Positions 1 to 6,188 of a DNA stretch of 13,600 bases are shown here, in pieces. Made by a program: the position numbers and the translations under genes. The notes beneath the pieces are model-generated. The model searched no databases. It was not told the origin of the DNA and saw only the letters and a program-made list of their open reading frames with translations. The stretch is from Acidobacteriota bacterium (GTDB lineage Bacteria > Acidobacteriota > Blastocatellia > RBC074). Location of the stretch: positions 1-13,600 of the forward strand of contig JAGNMH010000057.1 of the NCBI GenBank assembly GCA_017991275.1. Reading direction: 5' to 3'. Position 1 is the first letter of the stretch. Each line of letters starts with the position of its first letter.

Positions 1-440
1 CTGGGGGTCAGCAACTCGTATCGTCCGTTAAGAACGGCAATGTAGGCTCGCACCAGACGCGCCACACGATCCCGTTCGATTGCTTCCTGAATGGAATTCA
101 ACAGGTCATGTTCACTGAATGGTTTGGTCAGAAACCCAATTGCCCCGGCTTTCATAGCGCGAACACTCATAGGAATATCTCCGTGGCCGGTGATGAAGAT
201 GATCGGAATATGAATTCCTGCTTTGGCCAGTTCTCCCTGAAAATCCAATCCATTAAGGTCTGGCAATCGAACATCTAAAACTAAACAGGCTGGCTCATTC
301 AGTTGCGCGCCCTGTAAAAACTCTCTGGCCGAGCTAAATGTTTCGACGCGCAACCCTGCCAACTGAATCAGCCGCTTCAATGAAGCGCGGACAAGGCTGT
401 CATCGTCTACAACAAAAACTATCGGCTCACCATCAGGCAT
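1..440 (-). CDS. FixJ/NarL-type response regulator, 3' part outside window
   Basis: A DNA-binding response regulator, the output half of a two-component system. The visible 146 residues hold a complete receiver domain: acidic pocket VVDDD at 10-14, phospho-acceptor Asp56 in LVLDVRLP, Thr84 in FITGHG, and Lys106 in LTKPF. This spacing is nearly that of FixJ (D54/T82/K104). A linker helix follows, and the frame is cut just after YELLTP, which in this family opens the LuxR-type helix-turn-helix, so a ~200-aa protein is expected. The ATG at 438-440 has a good ribosome site (GAGAGG, complement of 448-453, 7-nt spacing) inside the end of the histidine kinase gene, which it overlaps by 8 bases, implying translational coupling. 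The frame is open through base 1. Receiver function is clear; the HTH is inferred from family architecture. Confidence 0.94.
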   Translation of the reverse strand, partial: MPDGEPIVFVVDDDSLVRASLKRLIQLAGLRVETFSSAREFLQGAQLNEPACLVLDVRLPDLNGLDFQGELAKAGIHIPIIFITGHGDIPMSVRAMKAGAIGFLTKPFSEHDLLNSIQEAIERDRVARLVRAYIAVLNGRYELLTP

Positions 441-1932
441 TATCTGGCCTCTCAGAAACTGGCAACGTAAATTGAAAAGTTGCCCCTGTGTCAGGGTTAT
501 TAACTGCCCACAACCGTCCACCGTGATTTCGAATAATTGTCTGGTTGATAGATAGTCCCATCCCCATGCCCTGCGGCTTGGTGGTGTAAAAAGCATCAAA
601 GACACGTTCTAATCCGGACGGTTCAATTCCAATTCCGGCGTCACGAACTTCAACCAGCAAATTACCGAATTCGGTCAGGCTGGAACGAATACATAACTTC
701 CTTCTGGCCGGTTCGATTTCGTTCATTGCGTCAAAACCGTTGAGTATCAAATTGAGAATTACCTGTTGTAACTGAACCCGGTCGCCCAGCACCGGCGGAA
801 GACTTTCAGTCAATTCCATTCTTAAGGTAGCTTTTCTTTTGAGCGCCTCGTTGCGCATCAAAGCAACAACCTGATGGATGATTTCGTTGATATTAATCCT
901 GGATGGCTCCATCTCACCTTTGCGAAGCATGGTTCGGATGCGCTCTATGACTTCGCTGGCGCGCCTGCCGCTTTCAGCTATGTCCTTTATCGCCTCACGC
1001 ACTTCCGCAAAATCGGCCTGGCTGTTTGCCGAATCTTCCAGCCAACGATTGCAGTAAGCCGCGTTGTTGATGATGGCGCAAAGCGGTTGATTGACCTCAT
1101 GAGCAATGGAGGCGGCCAGTTCTCCCATCGTCGTCACGCGAGCGACATGGTTCAATTCGTTGTAAAGCGTGCGGTTGCGTTCTTCGCTTGACCGCAACTC
1201 AGCCGTCCTTTCAACCACCCGCTGTTCCAGTTGTTCATTAAGTTGGCGAATTTCTTCCTCGTGCAACCGGACAACCAACAGAGCAACCTCAAGCTTGTCT
1301 TTGCGCGCTTGATCTCTGATGCGAAGCATTTCCATATTACGCAATCCGCGTAAACGAACAACGTGGAAAGTCATAGCCATCAAAGTGGCAATAAACAATG
1401 CGAATCCAAAATGCACCCAAAGAGGCGATGGCGGCGCATTCAAAACCAAAATAAGCCAACTGAGGCATATCGAAGCAATGACGACAACCAACCACCGAGT
1501 CGAGAGGATCAAGGCACCGGCAGCAACCAGAAGCAGCATAAAATTGGTCGTCTGGTGAGGTTCCGGGGCCTGACGCATCACCAGCACACAACTGGAAACG
1601 CCGGCTATTGAAATTAAGGCAACCAACCTATTCGACCATTCAGTTGAAATCTCCCTGACACCAATTACCAAACGAAGCACTAAAAAAGCCATGCCCAGAC
1701 AAAAGGAGAAAAGAGGCAGCCAGGCGACCTGTGTCGGATATAAGTAAACAGTTATTGATGCAGCAAGATAAAGAAGTCCGCCACTTAACGTAATGGGTTT
1801 TAGGCTATCCCGCATTCTGTCACCGAATGCTACACGTAATTCTGCCGTGGTTATGGTGGCGTCAGCCGATAATTTTGCCTCATAAGTGTTTGGGCGATGC
1901 TCGTAATTGTATGGAGGCTTGTTGGCTGACAC
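433..1932 (-). CDS. Six-span membrane sensor histidine kinase (FixL/TodS-like catalytic core)
   Basis: A 499-aa membrane histidine kinase, the partner of the overlapping response regulator. Six hydrophobic segments lie at about 47-65, 68-91, 102-119, 130-144, 146-165 and 171-192, with only short loops. A coiled coil follows (~205-262, heptads such as LNEQLEQRVVERTAEL), then the H-box ASIAHEVNQPL with phosphorylatable His278, N-box Asn394/Asn398 in LNLILNGFDAMN, G1 DAGIGI (431-436), F-box FDAFYTTKP (445-453) and G2 GMGMGL (455-460). All residues needed for activity are present. AHEVNQPL and FYTTKP are typical of the FixL-like HisKA/HATPase_c class, but there is no PAS domain, so sensing is probably by the membrane module. 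The start is GTG, supported by AGGGGAG 6 nt upstream. The signal sensed cannot be told from sequence. Confidence 0.93.
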   Translation of the reverse strand: MSANKPPYNYEHRPNTYEAKLSADATITTAELRVAFGDRMRDSLKPITLSGGLLYLAASITVYLYPTQVAWLPLFSFCLGMAFLVLRLVIGVREISTEWSNRLVALISIAGVSSCVLVMRQAPEPHQTTNFMLLLVAAGALILSTRWLVVVIASICLSWLILVLNAPPSPLWVHFGFALFIATLMAMTFHVVRLRGLRNMEMLRIRDQARKDKLEVALLVVRLHEEEIRQLNEQLEQRVVERTAELRSSEERNRTLYNELNHVARVTTMGELAASIAHEVNQPLCAIINNAAYCNRWLEDSANSQADFAEVREAIKDIAESGRRASEVIERIRTMLRKGEMEPSRININEIIHQVVALMRNEALKRKATLRMELTESLPPVLGDRVQLQQVILNLILNGFDAMNEIEPARRKLCIRSSLTEFGNLLVEVRDAGIGIEPSGLERVFDAFYTTKPQGMGMGLSINQTIIRNHGGRLWAVNNPDTGATFQFTLPVSERPDNA

Positions 1933-2002
1933 TTTCGACTCCCCTGGAAAATTGGCACTAACGCTTTTACGACATTACCGCGGACTTGGGTGATTGTACT
2001 GG

Positions 2003-2044
2003 TTAATGGCCGGTATTAGACCAAAGTCCAATACCAGCCATTAA
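2003..2044. repeat. Near-perfect 15-bp inverted repeat upstream of the histidine kinase
   Basis: The arms at 2003-2017 (TTAATGGCCGGTATT) and 2030-2044 (AATACCAGCCATTAA) pair with one mismatch, C2011/A2036, which becomes a G-U wobble in minus-strand RNA. The inner GAC (2019-2021) and GTC (2026-2028) extend the stem around a CAAA loop. No T-run follows in either direction, so it is not a standard terminator. It could be an operator or a leader hairpin of the kinase mRNA, whose start codon is 70 nt further on. Confidence 0.7.
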
Positions 2045-2048
2045 CAAG

Positions 2049-2081
2049 CCGAAATATAGTGTTTCGGTCATCTTCTGATGA
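2049..2081. repeat. Two adjacent small perfect hairpins
   Basis: CCGAAA (2049-2054) pairs with TTTCGG (2062-2067) around a 7-nt loop. It is followed at once by TCATC (2068-2072) pairing with GATGA (2077-2081) around TTCT. Each is short enough to arise by chance, but they sit back to back and only 4 nt from the larger hairpin at 2003-2044. Confidence 0.45.
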
Positions 2082-2101
2082 CTAGAGCAAACTATTTGTA
2101 A

Positions 2102-2146
2102 GCTCGGTGGGTAGCATAACCGGCAGCAAGTATTAGGTAACCGAGC
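2102..2146. repeat. 7-bp inverted repeat with 31-nt loop
   Basis: GCTCGGT (2102-2108) and ACCGAGC (2140-2146) are perfect reverse complements. On the plus strand a T6 run follows at about 2154-2159, but a 7-nt gap and the large loop make a terminator doubtful. It is the fourth inverted repeat in this gap. Confidence 0.4.
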
Positions 2147-2331
2147 GGCCAAGTTTTTTGCTCTAAAAAGCTGGAATGTTTTCAACAGATTCTGGCACAC
2201 CTCCTCGCCGCGCGAAGTAAAAGCTTCTTGGGAACTCAGAACTAGAGCCGCCCAAGTGGTGCAATGTGGGGTTGCTACTTCGACGGCGTGGAGTGAAACC
2301 TTTTTCGCCGAACGAAACCATCAACAATTAC

Positions 2332-3279
2332 TCAACTGGTTTTTGCCGCCCGTTGCTTCAAAAGCTGATCAGCCATCACTCCCAACAGAATCACTGCTCC
2401 CATGACCGCGAAATTCAGCGAAGGATCAATGCCCAGCAAGTTGACCAGATTTTGCAAAACCTGCAACAGCGCGGTTCCAAGTAAGATTCCAATCACCGAA
2501 CCTTCTCCGCCGCGCAAACTGCATCCGCCCAACACAGCCGCTGCAATGCCATAAAGTTCATAGAAATTTCCGTGCGACGAAGGCGAAATTGAATTGGTGT
2601 AAAAAGCTATCAGGATTGCCGAGACCCCGGTCAGGAAACCGCAGATGACATAGGCCGCGGTCATTACTGCCTTGGTGTTGATGCCGGAATAACGCGCCGC
2701 ATCTTCGTTACGACCAACCGCAAAAAGATAACGGCCAAACACCGACCGATGCAGCACCAGCCACATCACCAAACTGACCACAATCAAAAGTATGAAAGGC
2801 GACGGAACTCCCAAGATCCTTCCCGTAGCCAGATTTTGCAAACTCTCGAACCCGGCGGCATTTCCGAATCCTTTGGTTTCGTCATTGGCGATGAAGCGCG
2901 CCAATCCGCGATAAAACAACAAACCGCATAAAGTGACGATGAACGCCTGAATTTTCATACGGGTAATCAGGGTTCCGTGCAACAAGCCCAATGCCATCGC
3001 GACACCGACCGTTGCCACAACAGCCAACGCGCCCGGCCAATGACCACCAACCAGCATCATTGAAAGCAACACTCCCAGCAGTGCCATTTTCGACCCGATG
3101 GAAAGATCAATGCCGCCGGTGATGATGACTACGCCAACGCCTATGCTGAAAATCCCATAAAAGCCAATCAGCCGAGCCGTGTTCTGCAAATTGGTCGCTG
3201 AAAGAAACAGCGGTTCTTTGATCGAAACCACTGCGCACAGGACAACAAGCAAGATAAATATGCCAAGTTCTTTTTTCAT
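2332..3279 (-). CDS. Sugar ABC transporter permease, RbsC/BPD_transp_2 family (CUT2)
   Basis: The integral membrane channel subunit of a ribose/galactose-type (CUT2) importer. It is a strongly hydrophobic 315-aa protein, the usual length, with about 8-10 spans. The family hallmark ITGGIDLSIGS lies at ~53-63, the ATPase-contacting loop GRNEDAARYSGIN at ~189-201, and GGCSLRGGEGS near 251-261. The frame extends upstream to a GTG at 3309, but those ten residues (MWLRGRNIRT) fall in the left arm of a noncoding inverted repeat. The ATG at 3277-3279, giving MKKELGIFILL and a normal first span, is therefore preferred. No clear ribosome site precedes it. It is the last gene of the transport operon, 184-214 nt after the ATPase stop depending on start. 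The substrate cannot be read from the permease. Confidence 0.93.
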   Translation of the reverse strand: MKKELGIFILLVVLCAVVSIKEPLFLSATNLQNTARLIGFYGIFSIGVGVVIITGGIDLSIGSKMALLGVLLSMMLVGGHWPGALAVVATVGVAMALGLLHGTLITRMKIQAFIVTLCGLLFYRGLARFIANDETKGFGNAAGFESLQNLATGRILGVPSPFILLIVVSLVMWLVLHRSVFGRYLFAVGRNEDAARYSGINTKAVMTAAYVICGFLTGVSAILIAFYTNSISPSSHGNFYELYGIAAAVLGGCSLRGGEGSVIGILLGTALLQVLQNLVNLLGIDPSLNFAVMGAVILLGVMADQLLKQRAAKTS

Positions 3280-3293
3280 TGTTCGGATGTTTC

Positions 3294-3482
3294 GCCCACG
3301 AAGCCACACGAAGAAGCACGAAGTAAAAAAGAGTCAGAAGGAATAGACAGGATTTACAAGATTGAACAGGATTGATCCCGAAAGAGTTCAATCAATCTTC
3401 GCTCAAATTCTTCATCTTGTTGAATCCTGTAAACCCTGTCTAAAAACTCTTCTTCGTGTCCCCTTCGTGTGACTTCGTGGGC
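3294..3482. repeat. Large imperfect inverted repeat between ATPase and permease genes
   Basis: The outer arms GCCCACGAAG (3294-3303) and CTTCGTGGGC (3473-3482) are perfect complements. Inside lie further CACGAAG/CTTCGTG units. A second matched block pairs 3346-3367 with 3419-3440 at 19 of 22 positions (GACAGG(A/G)TTTACA(A/G)GATT...). An apical pair is GGATTGAT (3369-3376) with ATCAATC (3391-3397). It fills nearly the whole gap. Similar CACGAAG and GACAGGATTTACAGGATT tracts are common as intergenic filler in several environmental phyla (recalled family-level knowledge, not searched). In mRNA it would fold into a long hairpin separating the permease cistron from the ATPase cistron. Confidence 0.75.
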
Positions 3483-3493
3483 GGTTTTTTGGT

Positions 3494-5026
3494 TTATCGT
3501 TCGCCGCCAACCGCCAGTCGCATGACGTTTTCTTCAGTACAGTCTTTGCGGTCGAGAATGCCCGTGATGCGGCCTTCGTGCATGACGGCCAGCCGGTCGC
3601 TCAAGCCTAAAATCTCTTCCATATCGCTGCTGATGACGATGACGCCGACACCGCTTTTCGCCAGATCACGCAACAGGTCGTAAATCTCCGCCTTTGCGCC
3701 AACGTCAATTCCGCGCGTAGGTTCGTCGAAGATCATGACCTTAGGATCAAGCTGGAGCCATTTCGACAGCACGACTTTTTGCTGATTGCCGCCGCTCAGA
3801 TTTTTGACCAGCGTCTCAATTGAGCTGGTTTTGACGTTCATTCGAGCCACGGCGGATTCGGCGGCGCGGCTTTCGCGTTCACGGCTGATCAGACCCCTTA
3901 TTGTGTAACGCTGCAACGCGGGCAGGCTGACGTTTTCACGAATCGAGCTTTCGACGATCAGCCCGGTTTGGCGGCGGTCTTCGGGAACCAGGAAGATGCC
4001 GTGACTTATCGCCTGGGCCGACGAATCGGTCACGATTTCCTGCCCCTTCAAAACCAGTTTGCCACCGAGTTTGCCGTCAACACCAAAAATTGCCTGAGCT
4101 ATTTCAGACCGTCCAGCGCCGACCAATCCTGCAAAACCCAGAATCTCGCCACTACTTAAATTGAAAGAAATTTTTCGACCGGGATAACGTGCTGTTTCCA
4201 GATCACGGACTTCAAAAAATCCGGGCGCGGCTTCGTGTTCAGGCGCAACGTAGCTGTGATGCAACTCGCGCCCCACCATCAACTGCACCATACGGTCGTG
4301 GGTGATCTCTTCACGGTTAAGAGTTCCGGCATTGTGCCCGTCACGCAAAACCACTGCTCTGTCGGCAATTTCGGAGACTTCGCCCAGCCGATGAGAGATG
4401 TAAATCACGCTGACGCCTTGAGCGCGCAGGTCTTTGACCACGTCCAACAAGCGCGAAGTTTCAGTCAGCGTCAAACTGGAAGTCGGCTCGTCCATAATCA
4501 GCAGCCGCGCGTTGAGCGAAAGAGCCTTGGCAATTTCGACAAGCTGCTGCTGAGCGATTGAAAGTCGGCTGAGCAGCGTATCCGGCGAAACGTCCAGTCC
4601 CAACCGACGCAAATGGACTTCGGCATCGGCATTCATTTTTCGCCGGTCAATCAGCTTTAGCGGTTTCAACACGCCAGCCAGCACCGGTTCGCGGCCAAGA
4701 AAGACATTTGCCGCCACATCCAGATTATCCAACACGTTTAACTCTTGATGGATAAAGCCAATGCCTAGCCCAATCGAATCGTTGACCGAATTGATCGTAA
4801 CCGTCGCTCCGTCAACTTTCACTTCTCCGGCGTCGGCCCGGTTTTCTCCGGCATCTGGTTGATAAAGCCCGCCCAGGATTTTCATCAGCGTGGATTTGCC
4901 TGCGCCGTTTTCGCCAAGCAACGCGACGACTTCGCCGTGGTTAACGTGAAAATCAACCGCGTCCAGCGCGATGACGCCGGGAAAGCGTTTGCCAATGCCG
5001 CGCATTTCCAACAAAGGAGTTTCCAT
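3494..5026 (-). CDS. Sugar ABC transporter ATPase with two nucleotide-binding domains, RbsA/MglA family
   Basis: The cytoplasmic energy-coupling subunit of a CUT2 sugar importer: 510 aa, the standard length, with two fused ABC domains. NBD1 has Walker A GENGAGKS (38-45), Q-loop around HQELNVLDN (93-101), a signature reading LSIAQQQ (155-161), Walker B LLIMDEPT (175-182) and the switch His in YISHRL (~212). NBD2 has the family's degenerate Walker A GLVGAGRSE (300-308), a canonical signature LSGGNQQK (410-417) and Walker B MIFDEPT (431-437). This asymmetry is normal for RbsA/MglA/AraG. An insertion of about seven residues (ENRADAG, 61-67) follows the first strand block. The ATG abuts the intercistronic hairpin and has no visible ribosome site, so translation may depend on the upstream lipoprotein gene. 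Substrate is not determinable. Confidence 0.95.
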   Translation of the reverse strand: METPLLEMRGIGKRFPGVIALDAVDFHVNHGEVVALLGENGAGKSTLMKILGGLYQPDAGENRADAGEVKVDGATVTINSVNDSIGLGIGFIHQELNVLDNLDVAANVFLGREPVLAGVLKPLKLIDRRKMNADAEVHLRRLGLDVSPDTLLSRLSIAQQQLVEIAKALSLNARLLIMDEPTSSLTLTETSRLLDVVKDLRAQGVSVIYISHRLGEVSEIADRAVVLRDGHNAGTLNREEITHDRMVQLMVGRELHHSYVAPEHEAAPGFFEVRDLETARYPGRKISFNLSSGEILGFAGLVGAGRSEIAQAIFGVDGKLGGKLVLKGQEIVTDSSAQAISHGIFLVPEDRRQTGLIVESSIRENVSLPALQRYTIRGLISRERESRAAESAVARMNVKTSSIETLVKNLSGGNQQKVVLSKWLQLDPKVMIFDEPTRGIDVGAKAEIYDLLRDLAKSGVGVIVISSDMEEILGLSDRLAVMHEGRITGILDRKDCTEENVMRLAVGGER

Positions 5027-5102
5027 TTGATTTTGAGTTTTGGATTTTGGATTTTGGATTTCCGAGCAAACAGTTGCCTTTCAATCCAAAACCCAAAATC
5101 AA
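5027..5102. repeat. Intercistronic inverted repeat (binding protein / ATPase junction)
   Basis: The left arm 5027-5046 (TTGATTTTGAGTTTTGGATT) and the right arm 5083-5102 are complementary at 19 of 20 positions. The single A/C mismatch on the plus strand becomes a U-G wobble in the minus-strand mRNA, so the stem is fully paired there. The 36-nt loop repeats the GGATTTT unit. The structure runs from 11 nt after the binding-protein stop to the base before the ATPase ATG, covering the place where a ribosome site would be. It may protect the upstream mRNA and lower expression of the ATPase and permease relative to the binding protein. Confidence 0.75.
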
Positions 5103-5113
5103 GAATCCAGCAT

Positions 5114-6085
5114 CTACCTTCCCCGCAGCTTGTTCAACTTGGCGGTGAATTCTTCCACGTTGTCTTTTTTGATAATCAGCGTAGGCACGAAAGCCTGTTT
5201 TGAAGCCGGAATGCCTGAACGATCGCCGGAAAGAACCTGGTTCATGATTTTGATCGCCTGATAGCCAAACTCGTAAGGCTGTTGAACCACTGTGCCAGCG
5301 ATTTCACCGGCTTTGACTCCGGCCAGGGTTTGGTCTTCTTCGTCAAAGCAGACGATTTTGACTTTGCCCAGCTTGTTGGCTTCTTTGATCGCGTTCAGAA
5401 TGGCCGGGCCATTGTATGACCACAACCCAACAAAAGCCGCTGCGTCGGCGTATTTGACCAGCGAATCAGCAGCATTTGCTTTAGCGCGAGCGTGATCGGC
5501 GTCGTCGGTTCGCTTATCAATGATTTGGATTTTCGTTCCGGCAATTTCTTCTTCTATGCCTTGCAAACGTTCTTTGGCGTTTTGCGCGTCCAGCTTGCCA
5601 ACGAAAATGACGATCTTGCCGCCGTCTGGCAAGGTCTCTTTCAACAGTTTTCCAGCCTGACGACCCGCAGCAACGTTATCGGTTCCGACGTAAACTGCTC
5701 GCTGACTAGCCGGAGCATCGCTGTCCTGAGTGACAACCAATGCCTTTTGAGAAGTCTGGTTAATCAGCTCGGTTTGATTGGCAGGATCAACAGGCGAAAT
5801 GGCTATGCCCGCAAAGCCTCTGGCCAGCAAATCGTCAATGATGCGTTTCTGTTCGGCGGCGGTTCCATCGGCGGGAATTTTGAATTCGACTGTTGCGTCG
5901 GCTAATTCTTCGTCAGCCTTTTCAGTTCCCTTTCGCGCAATCGTCCAAAAGTCCGAAGCGTTGTTGGTCACAAAAGCCAGCTTCTTGCCCGAAGCTCCGC
6001 CGCTTGGTTTTTGACTACATGCGGCAGGCAATAAAACAGCAACGGCGAGTAAACAGCCAAAAAACAACTTTGAGTAACGGTTCAT
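5114..6085 (-). CDS. Periplasmic sugar-binding lipoprotein of ABC importer (RbsB-like, Peripla_BP_4)
   Basis: The substrate-capturing subunit of the CUT2 importer: 323 aa, a type I periplasmic binding protein fold. The N-terminus is a lipoprotein signal: a charged MNRYSK, a hydrophobic core, and lipobox LPAAC with the lipidated Cys23, then a Gly/Ser linker. The mature protein starts LAFVTNNASDFWTIARKG (about 36-53), the usual first strand and ligand loop of RbsB-like proteins. SPVDPANQ (~97-104) and FDEEDQTLAGVKAGEIAGTVVQQPYEFGYQA near the C-terminus match the same family, where Asp and Gln in these segments contact sugar. The ATG at 6083-6085 is preceded by GAGGAGA about 10 nt upstream. It follows the epimerase by 89 nt and precedes the ATPase by 87 nt. 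The epimerase neighbour suggests a hexuronate or related sugar as ligand, but that is inference. Confidence 0.93.
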   Translation of the reverse strand: MNRYSKLFFGCLLAVAVLLPAACSQKPSGGASGKKLAFVTNNASDFWTIARKGTEKADEELADATVEFKIPADGTAAEQKRIIDDLLARGFAGIAISPVDPANQTELINQTSQKALVVTQDSDAPASQRAVYVGTDNVAAGRQAGKLLKETLPDGGKIVIFVGKLDAQNAKERLQGIEEEIAGTKIQIIDKRTDDADHARAKANAADSLVKYADAAAFVGLWSYNGPAILNAIKEANKLGKVKIVCFDEEDQTLAGVKAGEIAGTVVQQPYEFGYQAIKIMNQVLSGDRSGIPASKQAFVPTLIIKKDNVEEFTAKLNKLRGR

Positions 6086-6113
6086 TTAAACGGGTCTCCT
6101 CAATGAAAAGTAG

Positions 6114-6133
6114 CGCAACCTGCCGAGGTTGCG
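6114..6133 (-). repeat. Perfect 8-bp stem with tetraloop in the epimerase/binding-protein gap
   Basis: CGCAACCT (6114-6121) and AGGTTGCG (6126-6133) flank a 4-nt loop, a stable hairpin on either strand. In the operon mRNA it sits about 29 nt before the binding-protein start. No U-run follows. It could block 3' exonuclease decay or separate the two cistrons. Confidence 0.6.
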
Positions 6134-6168
6134 TGATGGTCTGGAAAGACGTTCTTCAAAGAAAGCGT

Positions 6169-6188
6169 GGCAAGCTAAGCAGCTTGCC
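6169..6188 (-). repeat. Perfect 8-bp hairpin over the epimerase stop codon
   Basis: GGCAAGCT (6169-6176) and AGCTTGCC (6181-6188) are exact reverse complements around AAGC. The epimerase TAG (complement of 6175-6177) lies at the top of the stem. In the minus direction only a weak CTTTCTTT tract follows, so at most it is a leaky terminator; partial attenuation or mRNA stabilisation is as likely. Confidence 0.6.

Larger units (their letters stand above)
1933..2331. other. 399-bp intergenic region with clustered inverted repeats
   Basis: It lies between the permease stop and the histidine kinase start, both on the minus strand. I see no convincing gene. A minus-strand frame at 2003-2200 starts with GTG directly abutting GAGGAG (no spacing) and has no recognisable protein character. 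The notable content is a run of inverted repeats at 2003-2146, listed separately. The kinase ribosome site is at about 1939-1945. No clear sigma-70 promoter and no U-tract terminator after the permease were found. Confidence 0.6.

Noticed and set aside
2003..2200. 65-codon minus-strand frame ending in a hydrophobic segment (MTETLYFGLLMAGIGLW)
   Set aside because: The GTG start directly abuts GAGGAG with no spacing, the composition is cysteine/arginine-rich without domain character, and it is accounted for by the inverted repeats.
2139..2200. tRNA-like stretch (ACCGAGCGGCCAAG resembling a D-arm)
   Set aside because: No matching acceptor stem, no GTTCRAAYC T-loop and no plausible anticodon arm could be aligned.
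2295..2331. Possible terminator after the permease (TTTCG/CGAAA hairpin)
   Set aside because: A 5-bp stem with no U-run in the minus direction.
3280..3309. Upstream GTG start of the permease adding MWLRGRNIRT
   Set aside because: The extension lies in the arm of an intergenic inverted repeat and has no ribosome site; the ATG at 3279 gives the normal family N-terminus.
3294..3482. Possible CRISPR-like repeat array (repeated CACGAAG and CAGGATT units)
   Set aside because: Units are short, irregularly spaced and inverted rather than direct; there are no uniform spacers and no cas genes.
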